This document shows, piece by piece, positions 1 to 12,709 of a stretch of DNA of 64,000 nucleotides. The stretch spans positions 83,724,012 through 83,788,011 of the forward strand of contig NC_087062.1 in the NCBI RefSeq assembly GCF_963678635.1, read 5' to 3'. The position numbers and the translations under genes were made by a program. Within the stretch, counting starts at the first letter, position 1, and each line of letters starts with the position of its first letter. Below the pieces are notes generated by a model, which searched no databases, was not told the origin of the DNA, and saw only the letters and a list, made by a program, of their open reading frames with translations. This stretch comes from Symsagittifera roscoffensis. Taxonomy: Eukaryota; Xenacoelomorpha; Acoela; Convolutidae.

Positions 1-22
1 ATGCAAAAAAAAATGAAAAAAT

Positions 23-166
23 AATTTTTGATTTTTTTGTTTAATTTAGCTTCTTTTCTTGTCATTTTTCGACGAAGATCGCAGAAAAACCGGCAAATCG
101 GGCAACGGTTTTTGTCGAAAAATAATGACGAGAAAAAAAGCTAAATTAGACAAAAAATCAAAAATT
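23..166. repeat. Foldback (long hairpin) element
   Basis: Arms 23-73 and 114-166 are near-complementary (for example TTTAATTTAGCTTC with GAAAAAAAGCTAAATTAGA). A nested AAAAACCG/CGGTTTTT pair lies in the loop. Probably a MITE-like element. Confidence 0.75.
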
Positions 167-224
167 CTTTAGTTTAACTAAATTTGAGTTTACTTAAATT
201 TTAGGTTTTCTTCAGATTCTTTCA

Positions 225-335
225 TCACACCACGCACAAAAAACAACACTAATTTGAAGGGAAAAAATGAAAAAAAAACTTTTCTTGCATGTTTTAAGAA
301 TATCGTCGGAACATTCTGTTCTACTTGCTGTGGAC
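225..335. repeat. Dispersed repeat copy
   Basis: CACCACGCACAAAA ... CGGAACATTCTGTTCTACTTGC recurs in diverged form at about 8,605-8,680. Confidence 0.5.
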
Positions 336-376
336 TCAATTATTATAATTGTACCAACCAATTATTTGGGGCAGTA

Positions 377-470
377 CAACAGTGCCGAAGTACAACAGTG
401 CCGAAAATGAAAACTTTGTTCAACAGTGCCGAAAATGAAAACTTTGTTCAACAGTGCCGAAAATTTGAAC
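377..470. repeat. Short tandem repeat
   Basis: CAACAGTGCCGAA recurs at 377, 393, 421 and 449; the last units have a 28-bp period. Confidence 0.85.
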
Positions 471-473
471 AAA

Positions 474-1991
474 TTTCAACATATTAAGTGTGGCAATCAA
501 AAATTAAACAGCGATCGTTTACAATCGTAAGTAAAACTTTAAGATTTTGAGCGAGAAAATTTACAACTTACACGTTTTCGCGCCTAAATAATTGTTTACT
601 TAGCAGTTGCAGACATATTGCCGCCAAAGTTGGAGTGATTTTCTTTTCTTCGATAATTAGCGTCAGTAATTTCCCGCTCATTAGAAAGTGCGTGTAAATT
701 ATTCTGAACCGTTGAACGCCCCCAATTATTTTAATGCAACTACATTCTCTCTGCTGAAGATTGTTGTTCGACTGACGTTTGAATTGAATAATGAACATAA
801 ATTGCCAAGAATAGATGATGCATTCTGCTATGATTTGTGCACGCAAAAAATTTGTTTTTAGCGAAAATTCGTTTTTAGCGAAATTATAACTGGATAACTC
901 AAGACAATTTTGCACGTAAACGGTTATTTAAAATGATGTATGGTCGAGTAGTTATTAGAATTGCTTATGCTTCCCAGAAAGTTTCATCTTTTCGTAGAAA
1001 GACGTAACGGTGACTTTAAGTCAGGATAAACACACTCAAATAAGTATTCTGAGGTTCTCAAATTGTGTTGTCATTTTTTCGACGTTGATTACGCTTTTGA
1101 TTTGTTCAAATATTGATTAAAATTTTTCGTGAATACAAATATGTGATGACAATGAAGAATAATTTTGTAAATATCAATTTTACTTTCTGATCCTCCCCGT
1201 TGAAGGGAATAAGTTTTAAATTCGATCGGTTAATCAAAAGCAAATGAAGATTATGAGTCATAATAAACCCACGTATCTTTTTAAAGCAGTGGACTTAATG
1301 AACATGATCGAGCTTGTCCAGATGGTGTTTTTTAAACCATTTTTGTTACTTCAGCAATTGCCAATTTGATATGGCCAGTGATAAAATTAAATCATCATGT
1401 TCAAAGAATGTCGTAGATTAAGTGTCCAAGTTATTGCGACATAACCATTACAACAATTAATAGTAAGTAAATAAAAGAGCATAGAAAAACAAATAGTGGT
1501 TAAATGAGTTTTTTTATTCATTCTTTACAAGCATGATTGGAATGGCTCATTTTATGGTATTTTGATTCGTTTTTGAAGATAATAAAAGCAAATTTTATTC
1601 GAATTTCTTTTTAGGCGAGGAATTTTGTTTAATTTTGAAGTTAATTTTGAAGGATTTTCAATCAGTATACCAATAAAACAAAGAATTATAATATCCGCTG
1701 AGATGACAAGCTTTAATTTTTCATGTATGTTCATGTAAAACGAGTCATGCCACAATTTGATTGGATGCTTTTACTTTCATCTTCATTGGCGGGTATTGTA
1801 GTAACATACACATACATGTAATTGAAAGTCTAGTACCTGGAATAATTTGCGAGATCCCGATGCTATTTTCAGGCAAAATTATTGGTAAGTTTCTTCAGGG
1901 AATAACCGTGCAAAAAAGACTTAAATATGCTTTGCTATTTCTGCTAGCTGCGCCTAGATTTTAGTTCTTTTGAGTCACCTACTCTATTTAG
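474..1991. other. Unassigned region
   Basis: AT-rich with small open frames on both strands. Nothing recognisable; upstream exons of the PGAP4-like fragment could lie here. Confidence 0.4.
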
Positions 1992-2315
1992 GTTGCTGGG
2001 TTATTTTTCTCGTAGTACCGACTTCTGTTGTAGCTCATTTTGATCGGCGACCGGTAAAGGATTTAAAAGTGGAGTTTTTTCCGCTGTATAATAAAATAAA
2101 TGAAATACCAATTCCAGGCTACGGCCGGGCGGGGAGGGGATTTCAAGCAAAAACAGAGCAGCGTAATTTCATCAGCGAATTACAATCTTGTGATGATGTA
2201 TCAAAGCGTGACCGACCAGATTGTTCATTTCTGATTGGAAACTCTTATTACGTCATTCTAGAACATTCTCTCTGGTGGTATTATAGTACTATACTTTTGT
2301 ACCACCCGACGACAC
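1992..2315 (+). CDS. Probable exon of a PGAP4/TMEM246-like glycosyltransferase
   Basis: A 324-nt open stretch bounded by the acceptor CTCTATTTAG and donor GTGAGC, in phase 1 on both sides. The peptide shows, in order, WVIFLVVPTSVVAHFD, PLYNK, KTEQRNF, PDCSFLIGNSYYVILEH and LLYHP. These sit in the same order and at about the same spacing as the HFD, P-x-x-NR, EKEKQDY, PDYVLMVEDD and LYHP blocks of PGAP4, the Golgi enzyme that adds GalNAc to GPI anchors. The acidic EDD metal-binding site is not conserved (GNS here), so it may be an inactive paralogue or a broken copy. No neighbouring exons were found. Confidence 0.42.
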
Positions 2316-3910
2316 GTGAGCGTGGGATATAATTATAAAGAGAGCAAATACCAGTCAGTGTATCTAGGAGTCGTTTTTTTTTAAAATGGAAATTCACTGC
2401 ATTTGAAGGAACGAGTTAGGATTAGGAGTATATAGTTACAATCCCTGTTTAGTGTAAAAAAGCAGTTCACTTATGATATGCTCGGTTTAAAAAACAAGTT
2501 TAAAAATCGAGCCGTGGCATTTAAAAATGCGTCATGTAAGTGAACAAATTTAGTTTTTTTTTCAGTCAGCAAAGGTCGTCGGTTTCAAGTGACATCAATT
2601 ATCAAAAAACAAATAACTAATTCAGTTTGATTGTCAGATTACTTAATACCTAATTGAAATGCTATTTATATTTTTTAAAGCTGTCGTTAATTTTGACTAT
2701 ATTTATCTTTAAATAACTCGTTTTTTTTCAAGATAAAATTAATTGATTTTATAGCAAGTTTCGATTCCGTCATCAAAAAATATCACGCTCGTCCATTTCC
2801 GAAAGAGTAAATCTACGTGATTAAGTTATGATGCATAATTTGTCACCGTTCTCAGATATAAATGTAGCAAAACGAAGGTCCTCAGGATATAAAAGTCAAT
2901 TCAAGTGCAACAAACAGAAATATCTAACCGGGGAATTTGGTGCAAAATGGAACGAAAACTGGTGGTTTAAATGTAAATATTACAGCCTGCCAGCTATTTA
3001 TGAAACAAACCCTTATATGAAATTCCATAAGTGAAACCTCTTGAAATTAAATGGTGTTAAATCGAGGGTAGTCTTTAGTTATTTTCCTTCATGCTTATAT
3101 CAAACTTAACTAGTCTTGTTTTGTAAACAAGTTTGAACCCCGTTTACTAGCCGACATAACTAATTTGAACTATTGCCCGTTGGTACCTTCATTTGACGTA
3201 CCTGGACTTTTGGATCTTAAAATAGAAACGCGAGTATTTGAAGTCTAATTTTGCGAGAAGAAACAGAATAAGCTATCAAATTACTCAAACAAATGTTCTT
3301 AAAATAGACCAAAGTTGTTATTTTTGAAGATATGATAGAGGTCAAATGTCCACAATGAGCACGTGATTGTCTGTCACGTGACAAAGTTGGTGTTTGATGC
3401 ATAAAATCTTGAAACTAAATGAGACTGAACAAATTACGAGTCTTTCTTGAACAAATAATCTCCTTTCAAACGTAAGAGACGAAAGCTGATTGTGAATTTC
3501 AAAGAGACTTGATTTATTTGGGTCGAGTTCATTGGCGATTTGAAATTTTCCACACACTCCGAGCCCTAACTCTATGACTAATTCTGGTATGGATTTTAGA
3601 GTATTAGGCATAAAACAATGCAATTTGACCGATCATTTTTTGTTTAAAGGTGACCTAATTTGAGAATTACACGTTATATGTTTCAAATTGTCCCGTTTCA
3701 AATAAGGTCTTTTCGGTTCTGCCGCCCAAAGTTACCCAAACTTTGAATAAGCTAATATGTTTAAAATCAGGCTTCAGACTTCTTTTGCATTTGTTAACTT
3801 CATCCAATCAGAATCAAGCAATAATATCCAATTTTTAATAAAGCAAAACGATGAAACTGGGCCGCAAAACAAAAAAGACCCCGCTCATCATTAAAAAACG
3901 CTCTGCGCTG
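2316..3910. other. Unassigned region
   Basis: No gene or repeat recognised. Confidence 0.4.
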
Positions 3911-4089
3911 GTTGAAACTTCACTATACAGATCTTTTAATTTTTTCCCGGGCATTATTGGTCAAAATATTTCAAACCGTTGTTTTTAATGAGTCATTTTA
4001 AAGTGGCCCATGATTAACAATGGTTTCGAATATTTTGACCAATAATGGCCGGGAAGGAGTTCAAAAGATCCGAAAAAGGAAGTTTCAAC
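3911..4089. repeat. Foldback (inverted-repeat) element
   Basis: Arms of about 75-80 bp: GTTGAAACTT ... CATTATTGGTCAAAATATT pairs with AATATTTTGACCAATAATG ... AAGTTTCAAC, around a short AT-rich centre. Confidence 0.85.
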
Positions 4090-5290
4090 TAATGGCACAA
4101 ATAACGCATAATACTCAAGTTGGGTCAATTTTAATTTTAAAATTATGAACATATGCTTAAAACATTATCAAATTGCTTTTTATGCTGCGTTGCAGAGGCA
4201 AAACAGAGCTTCACATCACTTCCGATAGAAAAATTAATGAATACTGCCAGCAGAATGACCATCAATTGAAAAATAAACAACTTCTGAAATTTATTCCAAA
4301 ATCCGAAATCCCAAATCTTGGAACCGAGTTAACCGCACATTTAGAAAATTTAAAATAAAAGTGAAGCATAACTTTGCATTATATGCGTTCCAACTCATAC
4401 ATAGCTTGACATTTTTTTGGAAAAATGTCAAAAAAATTGATCTTTCAAAATACTTTCAATGTTTGTCCTGGAAAGACAATTGAATGTCAAATATGCATTG
4501 AAACAAACTAACAAAACATTCACAAAGCGAAAAACCTTGAACAGCTATATGTACTGCCGAACATTTCTTAAACTAAAAGAAAAAGTTTTAAGTCCTCACT
4601 TAAAAGATTTGGTTGAAATCATATTGCTCTCAAACGACCCCAAATTAGTCGTCTCAATGGACTCCAAGATACGCCGATATAAAATAGTCAAAACTTTCAA
4701 AACTGAATTAAAAAAGATAAAAATAAGGCGAAAAAAACTGATAAACCCGCAATTGAAATCGATAAAGCGAATTGAAACAAATTTAAGCACAAAATTATAA
4801 GTTGCCCGCAATTTTGCGCTATTTAAATTGTCAAAGCCGTTTAATTGAAAAAAAAAAACAATTTAAACTTCCGAATCAGACATGGGTTTTATAAATTTAT
4901 CGATATTTCGTCTCCGCAACAACTCTGATGAGAACTTTTTAAGAAATTTGGATTAAGATCGCCGGTGGATGTGCTACGCGAGTGTGGGGTAGTCATTAGT
5001 TATTTCAAAAACAATTATTTAAAGATAGTTGATTTTTTTCAGATTTGTGGTATTCGTCCTAATTTCTGTCGGCTGATTTTCCGTTTTTCTCAAACATCTG
5101 ACAAATGTTTCAAATGATTTCGTTTTCTAAACTGTTTTTTTAAAACTTTTGATTCAAACACTTTTTACTAAAATTGAAAGTTCCTCTGCGGTTGGTAAAA
5201 TTAGCAACTCTTATTTTTTTTAAAATTTTGAATCTTTTTTTTGTTTTTTGATTTGTTTGAACAGCTTAGGCGTGTCGGCTGAGTATCGGC
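4090..5290. other. Unassigned region
   Basis: Includes a SINE hairpin-tail fragment near 4,170-4,215 and a Lys-rich open frame at 4,459-4,800 (plus strand, 113 codons) with no recognisable domain and no splice context, which I do not call a gene. Confidence 0.4.
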
Positions 5291-6100
5291 TGATCAACTT
5301 AGGATGCGCAGTTTTAAAGGCGAATTGTATGTTTGCTTTTGTCTGTTTCAGTAGGGATGGGTTGTGAAATTTTTATTATTTTTTATTTGTATCGCTTTTC
5401 AATTTATGTTGCGCAATTTTAAGAGCGATTTGTTTTAAACGCCGTTGACTGCTTCAGGAGGGCTGGTTGGTAAAAACTCTACTTCAAATTTTTATAGGTT
5501 GAACAATTTTTGCGTCTACAGTTTCGTTTTCGTCATCGACACAAGTTTTTTTTGCCTTAGTTGCTGCGCGGTTCATGTTTCTCAAAGCTTGTTAAGACTG
5601 CTTATGAAGATCGGCCGAATCAATGGTATGAAGATCTTGTAGATAAAGTGTTTTGAATTTTTTGGAGGTTATTTTGTCAGCTTGACTTTTTGAAAAAGAC
5701 GACTCTTTTTTCTATTGAATATCTTGTTAAGCAAAGTTTTGGATCGCAAATCAATTTATGTGGCGCCGTTTTATGGTTGACTTGTTTTTAATGCTAATGC
5801 TTGTTTCAGGGGGATGGGCTGAAAATCTTCAACTTTGAAATTTTATCGCGTGAATTTTTTTTTATGCCTACAGTTTCGTTTTCGGCTGAGCGACATCGAC
5901 CCAATTTTTTTTGAATCTTGTTTTGAACGTTTTAGAGGTTATTTTTTCAGCTTGACTGTTTTGAAAAAGAAAACCTGCTTTTATTCTATTGAATATTTTG
6001 TAATGCAAAGTCTTAATTGGATCGCAAGTCAACTTATGTTGCGCCGGTTTAAAGGTGAATTGTTTTTTAAATGCTTTTGCGTGTTTCAGGGGGGTTGACT
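5290..6100. repeat. Irregular tandem repeat
   Basis: A segment beginning TCAATTTATGTTGCGC and continuing to a GTTTCAGG...GGG block recurs at about 5,294, 5,399, 5,752 and 6,027, with variable spacing and many substitutions. Confidence 0.75.
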
Positions 6101-6950
6101 TAAGTTTTTTTTTTCCTTAATTGCCCTATCGGTCATTGTTTCTCAATGTTTTTAGGGTTGTTTGTATACATTGTCCCAAGCAAAAGATTGCAATTTTTGT
6201 ATGTAAATAGGACTTTTTCAAGATAGTTTTTGAGCTGACTTTTTGAAAAAGAAGACCTCATTCGTTTCAATTCAAAAATTTTTAACACAGAAGGAAAATG
6301 GGCTAACTTTAGAAAGTTGGCCGAGGAATGTGTCTTCCTAAAGAAGGGCGGCTGTTGTTCATTAAAAAACAGTGATCTGTTACGATTTCAACGGAGTCCT
6401 ATGTTGGCCGCACTCGTCGATTGCAACTGCTTTATCCACAGCGCGATGGAATAAACAATTCTGACAGTGCTCGATATTTGATAGAAGCATATCCTTTGAA
6501 AGTATTTATCATTTGACAGCACAAAATTTCGGAAAGTAGGTAATTGAATTAACTTGAGCAACCTATCCCGTTTTGACAAGAATAACTAAAGAGTCTGTCT
6601 TTTATTTTGTTACTTTACTGTTTCACGTTTTTGTTGTTCTAAAGAGTGGACGCTGCTGGTATCTAGGAAGATTTTTTAAAATCTGCGATGCTTCTATCTG
6701 TCATCATCATGATAAGTTCAAACAAAAAATTTTTTAATCGGAGAGATTTTTCACTATCAAAATGAAAAAGTCAAAAATATATATATCTACACGGATGCTT
6801 AATTGACAGGAGGTGCACTGTGTCCGCAGCATAAGACAAAACAATAGCGTATGAAGGTAATTTTTTTAAAAAAATTTTGCAGCACATTTCTAGTGGTTCT
6901 GAACGTGAACAGTTGGCAGATGTCTATTTTACAAATTGACGCTTCTAAAT
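6100..6950. other. Unassigned region
   Basis: Nothing recognisable apart from the decayed end of the preceding repeat. Confidence 0.4.
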
Positions 6951-6954
6951 TTTA

Positions 6955-7250
6955 CACAAAAGCGAAGCTTCGCTTTGCAAATACTAGCGAGATCACAAAA
7001 AGCAGCTCTATAAGAAGCAAGAAAAAGAAATAAGAAATAGGCCTTGAAACAGTGAAAACTCAGCAAGGTCTCGGGTTCGATATGCGGCCTAGAGGTTGTC
7101 AGTCTCACGCTCTAACAACTCAGCCAACGACACAAAATATATCAGAAAAACTAGTCCGAAATGAAGCTAAGAACAAATGCTATGAACGCTTCAATGCTTC
7201 AGATAGTTTCTATAGCAAAAGTGCCAGCAAATACGTAAAAATTTTTAATG
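6955..7250 (-). mobile_element. SINE-A copy (tRNA-derived)
   Basis: Minus strand: TTGGCTGAGTTGTTAGAGCG is a good tRNA A-box/D-arm and TATCGAACCCGAG a B box. The 3' end is the hairpin GCAAAGCGAAGCTTCGC. About 11 related copies exist in the window. Confidence 0.8.
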
Positions 7251-7259
7251 AAAACCTTT

Positions 7260-9540
7260 CTTTGATAGTTAATTTAGAAAAAGAAGAAGGTTTGTATCAA
7301 TACAATTAACGTTTGCAAGCTCGCAGGTGTAAGCAGAAGTTGAACTAGAATGCTCGCGTATCTGGGTACAACCCTGAATGTTACGACCGCACTGTAACAC
7401 CGATTATAAAGTTTTTGGTTGAAATTTTGATGAAAGTTTTTCATAATTTTTACGTTTTTCCCCATAAACACTGGAAAGATTACTTAATTATGTCTGATTT
7501 CAAAAAACCCGTCATCCTCAAAAGTCCTTGGAAATGTCTTGTTTCCCAGAGAACTCGTTTACAATTACATCTGTTCCCATGCTTGAAATATGACAGCGTC
7601 ACGCGGTGGTTAGTAGAAATTATCTGGGAAGTATCTAGCTTGGTCGCCAGTTGACCCTACTTAAATTTTGCAGAAGGAGAAAAAGAATTCGAATTAGATG
7701 TGTGACAAACCGAGGTACAATTGTTTTCTTAAACTGAGTTCTGAATAACTCAAAAAATGTACCTATCAGCTCTATATATAATTCCAATAGCTTTAATGAA
7801 ACCTTCTGGCTCGTTTGATGCTGGAATTTAGTTTAAATTATTTTTCGCAAAGACTTGATTACTCTTTTGACTAGCAAGTTTTGCCAAATTGGACTGAAGA
7901 CTTTTTGTTCGGGTTAACAACTAGTTTAACAAAATCAATTGAATTACTTGCTCAATCAACTATGACTTGCTCAATATCGAGAAAATTCAAATTTAATTAC
8001 TCACTGGGCAGGGTAGTTTCAGGGGTACTTTCAGGGGCACGTGAAACGTTTAATAATTTTTTACAAATCTTTTTTTTTCATCTCAGCTGGTGTCTGCTCA
8101 AAGGTTGTTGGCCTTGTTTCCGCTTCGTAATTTCTGTTCAATTTCTAATTTGAATTTCAAATGTCTTGCTTGGCATGTTTGCTTAGGGCTCCTATTTGAT
8201 AAAATTCGGTTTTATCAAAGGAATGGGTTTTTTGAGAGGTTATGTTTTTGAGACGCTTTGCAAAAAAATTAATTTTTTCTCGAAAAATTTCTATCAATTT
8301 TAATAAAGGGTATCTCTAGATGTGTGCTTGCATACTACCCTGGTCTCTTTTTGCCTCGTTCTTTTGTCTACAACTTACGAAAAGTCTTTGGGGGGATTTT
8401 TGACCGATGTTTTTGATTTTTTTCCTTTTCTCTAAATTTAACCTAACAGCCGGGAATTTTGTTTCAATGAACAGTGAGAATTTGAAATGCTCCCCTCAAT
8501 AAGCGGCTACTTTCAAACAAAAACTGTTGCCCAATTTTCCAATTTTACTGTAACTGTCGATTATGCCTAAGTTCTAGGCTTTTCTCAAGTCTTTTTTTTT
8601 AATCTCACCACGCACAAAACTATTCCAATTTGAAAACAAAATCGAAGCTCGACGGAACATTCTTTGCTACTTGCACAGTTACCGACTAACCTACTAGGCC
8701 GATTACTTACTAGGCCGATTACCAACAAAGTCTTTGTAGCTTGTCTATTTAGGAAAATGTGTTGTGGGTTTTGTCGTTTTGTCTACTTGTATTGTTTTTG
8801 ATCCTGGACATATGCAGTTGGTAAATTGACTTTCCTTTGAATATTTAGCAAAAATAATTTACATTTTCTTTTCATCAATTCGGCTGAGCTAAAAAGCTGT
8901 CAAGGAAGCATTTTGAACTGCTGTTTGAATTGTAGTTGCTAACTTTTCCCCAATCAGATTCAAGCGTATTTGTTTCATTTCAAGAAATGAAATTGCAATT
9001 TTTTGCGGAACAAGTGAGAAAAATATCACTTTACACCATCCTTAAAACTTATTACGGCTTTTTGTCCTGATCAATTTAAGTGAAACAAATTTGGTTTTTT
9101 GAAAATTATTTTAAACTTTTTATTTTTGTTCCGACTTTTGAAAAAGGTATCGAAAAGTTTGCGCTCGTGAGGGTTCTTTGTTTTTCCAGACATAATTGGA
9201 CCTTTTACAACCAATTTTTAACAATTTTTTATTATCATCCCAAAAGTATTGTTTTTCTGAGCTCACATTTATTAAGATACTATACTTGTGGTTGTTTTTT
9301 TTTGTAAGGTTGTGGGGGTTTGAAAACTGCCAATTTAGGACCATTAACACGCGAAATATTTTTTGTTATTAACGCGTAAGCGAAAATTCAATCCACGATA
9401 CCTGAGGTTATGGGTTTATTGTCCTCTGAATAGTCAATTTTCTGATTTTTTTCTAAAATTTCTGAAATTCTTCAAAAAATACGCTCCTGTATTTAAGATT
9501 TTGGGTTCATTCCAATAAATGGTATGTGGGAAGCTCCATT
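7260..9540. other. Unassigned region
   Basis: AT-rich; one dispersed repeat copy at 8,605-8,680. Plus-strand open frames (7,415-7,654 and 7,881-8,153) show no recognisable domain. Confidence 0.4.
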
Positions 9541-10170
9541 GCATAACCGAATTTGCGCGAATTTTTTAGACACAAAAAATAATTGCCCTCGAAAAAATTT
9601 TGGACCGTTTTTGTTTAATTTTTAGAATTTCCTCGAGAACTACAGGGCCAAACCTGGGTTTTTGCATTCAATCGAAAATACAGACTATATAAGTTTCAAA
9701 AAGCTATGATTTCCGTAAATTTCAACTATCTGTTTGTTGACAGTTTTTTGTACTTTTTTCGATAACTATCCTCCCAAATCTGATATGATAAGTTTAACAA
9801 ACGCAACAGGTTATTGAAATTTTACCCAACTGATTTGCTACGAACGTTTTTTTAAAGAAAAATTTATGGTCTTCAAGAAAGTGGAAATTTGAAACTTGAC
9901 CGTTTTTGGAAGTTTTTTTTATTTTATTCGAAAACTACCGTGCCAATTCTCAGGTTAAGTGTTCAACCAAGATGCCCAATTTTAGTAATCATCTCTATTT
10001 TACGGGCCACCACCTGCTTTTTGCAGGAAACAGTTACGGATTTCGGAAAAATATTCTTGAATTTGAACCGTTTTCTTGAAACTTTTTGAATTTTATTAAA
10101 AAAGACACTATCAAATCTGAGATAACAAGTTCAAACGAAAAAAAAAAAACGATTGGCAATTTTTTATTGC
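9540..10170. repeat. Satellite-like array (inverted relative to others)
   Basis: Units with GAAAACTACCGTGCCAATTC and ATCAAATCTGAGAT correspond to the reverse complement of the core CTCAGATTTGGCAGGATAG found at 25.7, 49.6 and 58.4 kb. Confidence 0.55.
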
Positions 10171-10436
10171 AGAAGCGGCTAAACCTAATTTATTTTTGTA
10201 AGAGATATCTCATATCTTATATAGCAAATTCAATTAAATCAAACGCGCGCCTCCAGCTTCAGCTGAGCTCTAGGTGTTCTTCATCAAAACATAACAGAGT
10301 TTCGGTTCATCTAGTTTTTTTTCAGCATTTCTCATTTTTGGTTCATCTATTTTTTTTCAACATTTTTCGTTTCGTTTTATTCTGATTGTGTTATATCGCA
10401 AGTCTCACGAAGCCCGCTTTGCGCCTGTGTTCAAGA

Positions 10437-10955
10437 TCAAGATCGTTCAAGGAAATAAGACCGACTGTTTAAAAGCCTGAAACAAAACCTCTGGTTTCGC
10501 AAATCAGAGGCGAAAAGCCTGTTGCAAAACAAAACACGACTGTTCGAATGACAGCGAAGCCAAGGAATCAAAAAAATTTCTAGAAGCAATTTAAACTTTT
10601 CCATATCTATTAAAAAATGTCGGTAGCAAAGTAAGTTTTTCTGAAAACTTTTTAACAGTTTTTGTTTGCCTTCTGGGAAATTTCCATAACTGTGATATAA
10701 AAAGAAATCGGAAGCAACATTTCGGGCATATGTATTTGTATTTGTAACATAACTAGCAGTTTCATCGTGAAAACTCAGATTGGTTGCCTTTTCCGCGGAA
10801 ATGTGAAAGTTACTGACACAAGTAATCTGCGTACTTTGTTGTCGGATCGAATCCCAGTCGAGCATTTTAAACTTTTTCCAATTTAAAAAACTCAAGAGAT
10901 ATGTATTGAAACTTTTCATTTTAAGTGAAACTTTTTTCCTTTCGTTTCGTAACAA
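10437..10955 (-). other. 172-codon open frame, probably non-coding
   Basis: The longest open frame outside Patched exons. It has no recognised domain and contains a tRNA B-box-like CGGATCGAATCCC at about 10,843-10,855, so it is more likely a SINE remnant than a gene. Confidence 0.35.
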
Positions 10956-10959
10956 TTTA

Positions 10960-12230
10960 CTCCGCCGCTTAATTGTCTTTTAAGAATGCAAAATATCGCG
11001 AGATAAATATCCCAAATTGGCTACTGTAGCTATTTTTAATTTCCCCATATTTTACGAGAAATAATCACAGATGAAATTTTGCTAAGTTTGAGCTCGTAGC
11101 AACAGCAATCTGTGATAAGAAAAAAAATTTCTCCAGAAATCTTAGTTAAAAGGTGGAGATTTGACTGAAGAAACAAACACGCTGATAATCTGAGCAAGTT
11201 GCGATTTATAATGCAGATTACGAAATTAGGGTAACAGGCATCACCCTGCGCCAAAAAATTAGTTAAAAAAATGACGAAGTAACTGAATCAAAAGTAAGCT
11301 CATTATTATTTTTTATTTCAAACCAACCAAATTGATCACACACTATGTACAAACATCGGAATGGGGTAGTTTTTAGCGTCTCGTATCCGCATACTAAAAT
11401 CAAGTGGCTTGCTTTAACATATTTTGGAACATTTTTTCAAATGAAACCTTGCAATTTATAATGCATAAAATCTTGGTTGAACAATTTATAAGTTTTGGTT
11501 GAACAATTGATGAAGTAACCAAAAAAAAGAAAACAATTGTTGTTCTTTTATTCTAAGTTAAATCACAAAATAATCAACCGCTATTAAAGTACAGAAAAAA
11601 AAATATTTCTAGCGTCTCGTATCCTAATATAAAGATCATATGAGTTGTCTCAATTCAATTTGAACTATTTACGACGCCGTTTGAGCGTGTTATAAGAACG
11701 CAAAATATAGCTGGTTAAGTATCCCAAATTTTCCGAAATAGTTTTTTTTAACCCCAGAAGCTTACAAAAAATGATCACTGGTGTTTTTTGTTTAAAATTT
11801 TGAGCTCAAGGCTACAATACTTTTTCAATGAGATCAAAAAAATTCTTATTTACACAGTCGAAATTTGTCTGGAGAAATAATCGCACCGCGCATCGATTAG
11901 TGCAATTTGAAAGAAACTACAAAATAAGGGTATTATGCATCATCCTGGGTTAAAAAATTAGTTAAAATTAGGGATTTTGTGGCTTCGCGTATTATAAAAA
12001 CGAAATATATTGCGAGTAGATTCCCCAAATAGGCCAAATTAGTAATTTTCCGACTCTATTACTTTATGAAAAAAAATAAGTGTGCAAAAATTTTCCTTGT
12101 CCGCTCAAGCGATGTACTAAAAGTAGCATACTTTTTAAACAACACTCCAGTGAACAAAAAAAATTCCATGAAAAACAATCGTAGACTTTTTGGTTTATGA
12201 TGCGTTAACTCACTTGATGAGAGTTTAAGA
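10960..12230. repeat. Diverged long repeat, about three units
   Basis: The motif GCAAAATATCGCG ... TATCCCAAATTGGC ... ATAATCACAGATG recurs at about 10,985, 11,699 and 12,000, and again at 37,280 and 52,520, often ending with a GCATCA(C)CCTG-like segment. Confidence 0.65.
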
Positions 12231-12709
12231 AAAAACAGTTACTTAAACAGTAATTATGTTTTAAATGAAATGATTCTAGTTATGACCTTTCCCAATCCTC
12301 TTTTTATGCTTTTTTGTATCAAATAATTACGCTTGAGGCGAGGCTGAGCTTTGAAACTCTAGCGAAAACACGACCAAAAAAGTAGCTTTTTAAGGTGAAA
12401 TAGAAAAAAAGTAGAAATACGCCTCGAAATAGTTTAACTTTGCTACGTATCGGAATCAACCTCGAGAATTTAACTCTCACGCCCACCCTGCCCTCTTGGC
12501 CACGGACACTTCACTTTCGGCAAACACTGGTCAAAATAAAGCAGCTATATATGCTAATCATTTGCCAAGGCGATGGAACAAAAAGGGCGGCAAATAAAAA
12601 TAGACTCAATTGTGAATGTAATAATTTGGAATACATCAAACTGAGGGTCTCCAAACTAACTTTGCAAGTAATAAATTGGTAAGCATAATGCCAAGTTATT
12701 TATAAACAC

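Noticed and set aside
377-470. CRISPR-like repeats
   Set aside because: Spacing is too short (16-28 bp), spacers are not unique, and the DNA is animal.
4459-4800. 113-codon Lys-rich plus-strand frame
   Set aside because: Composition is what AT-rich DNA gives by chance; nothing recognisable and no exon signals.
10437-10955. 172-codon minus-strand open frame as a gene
   Set aside because: No domain, no splice or start context, and a tRNA B-box-like sequence inside.
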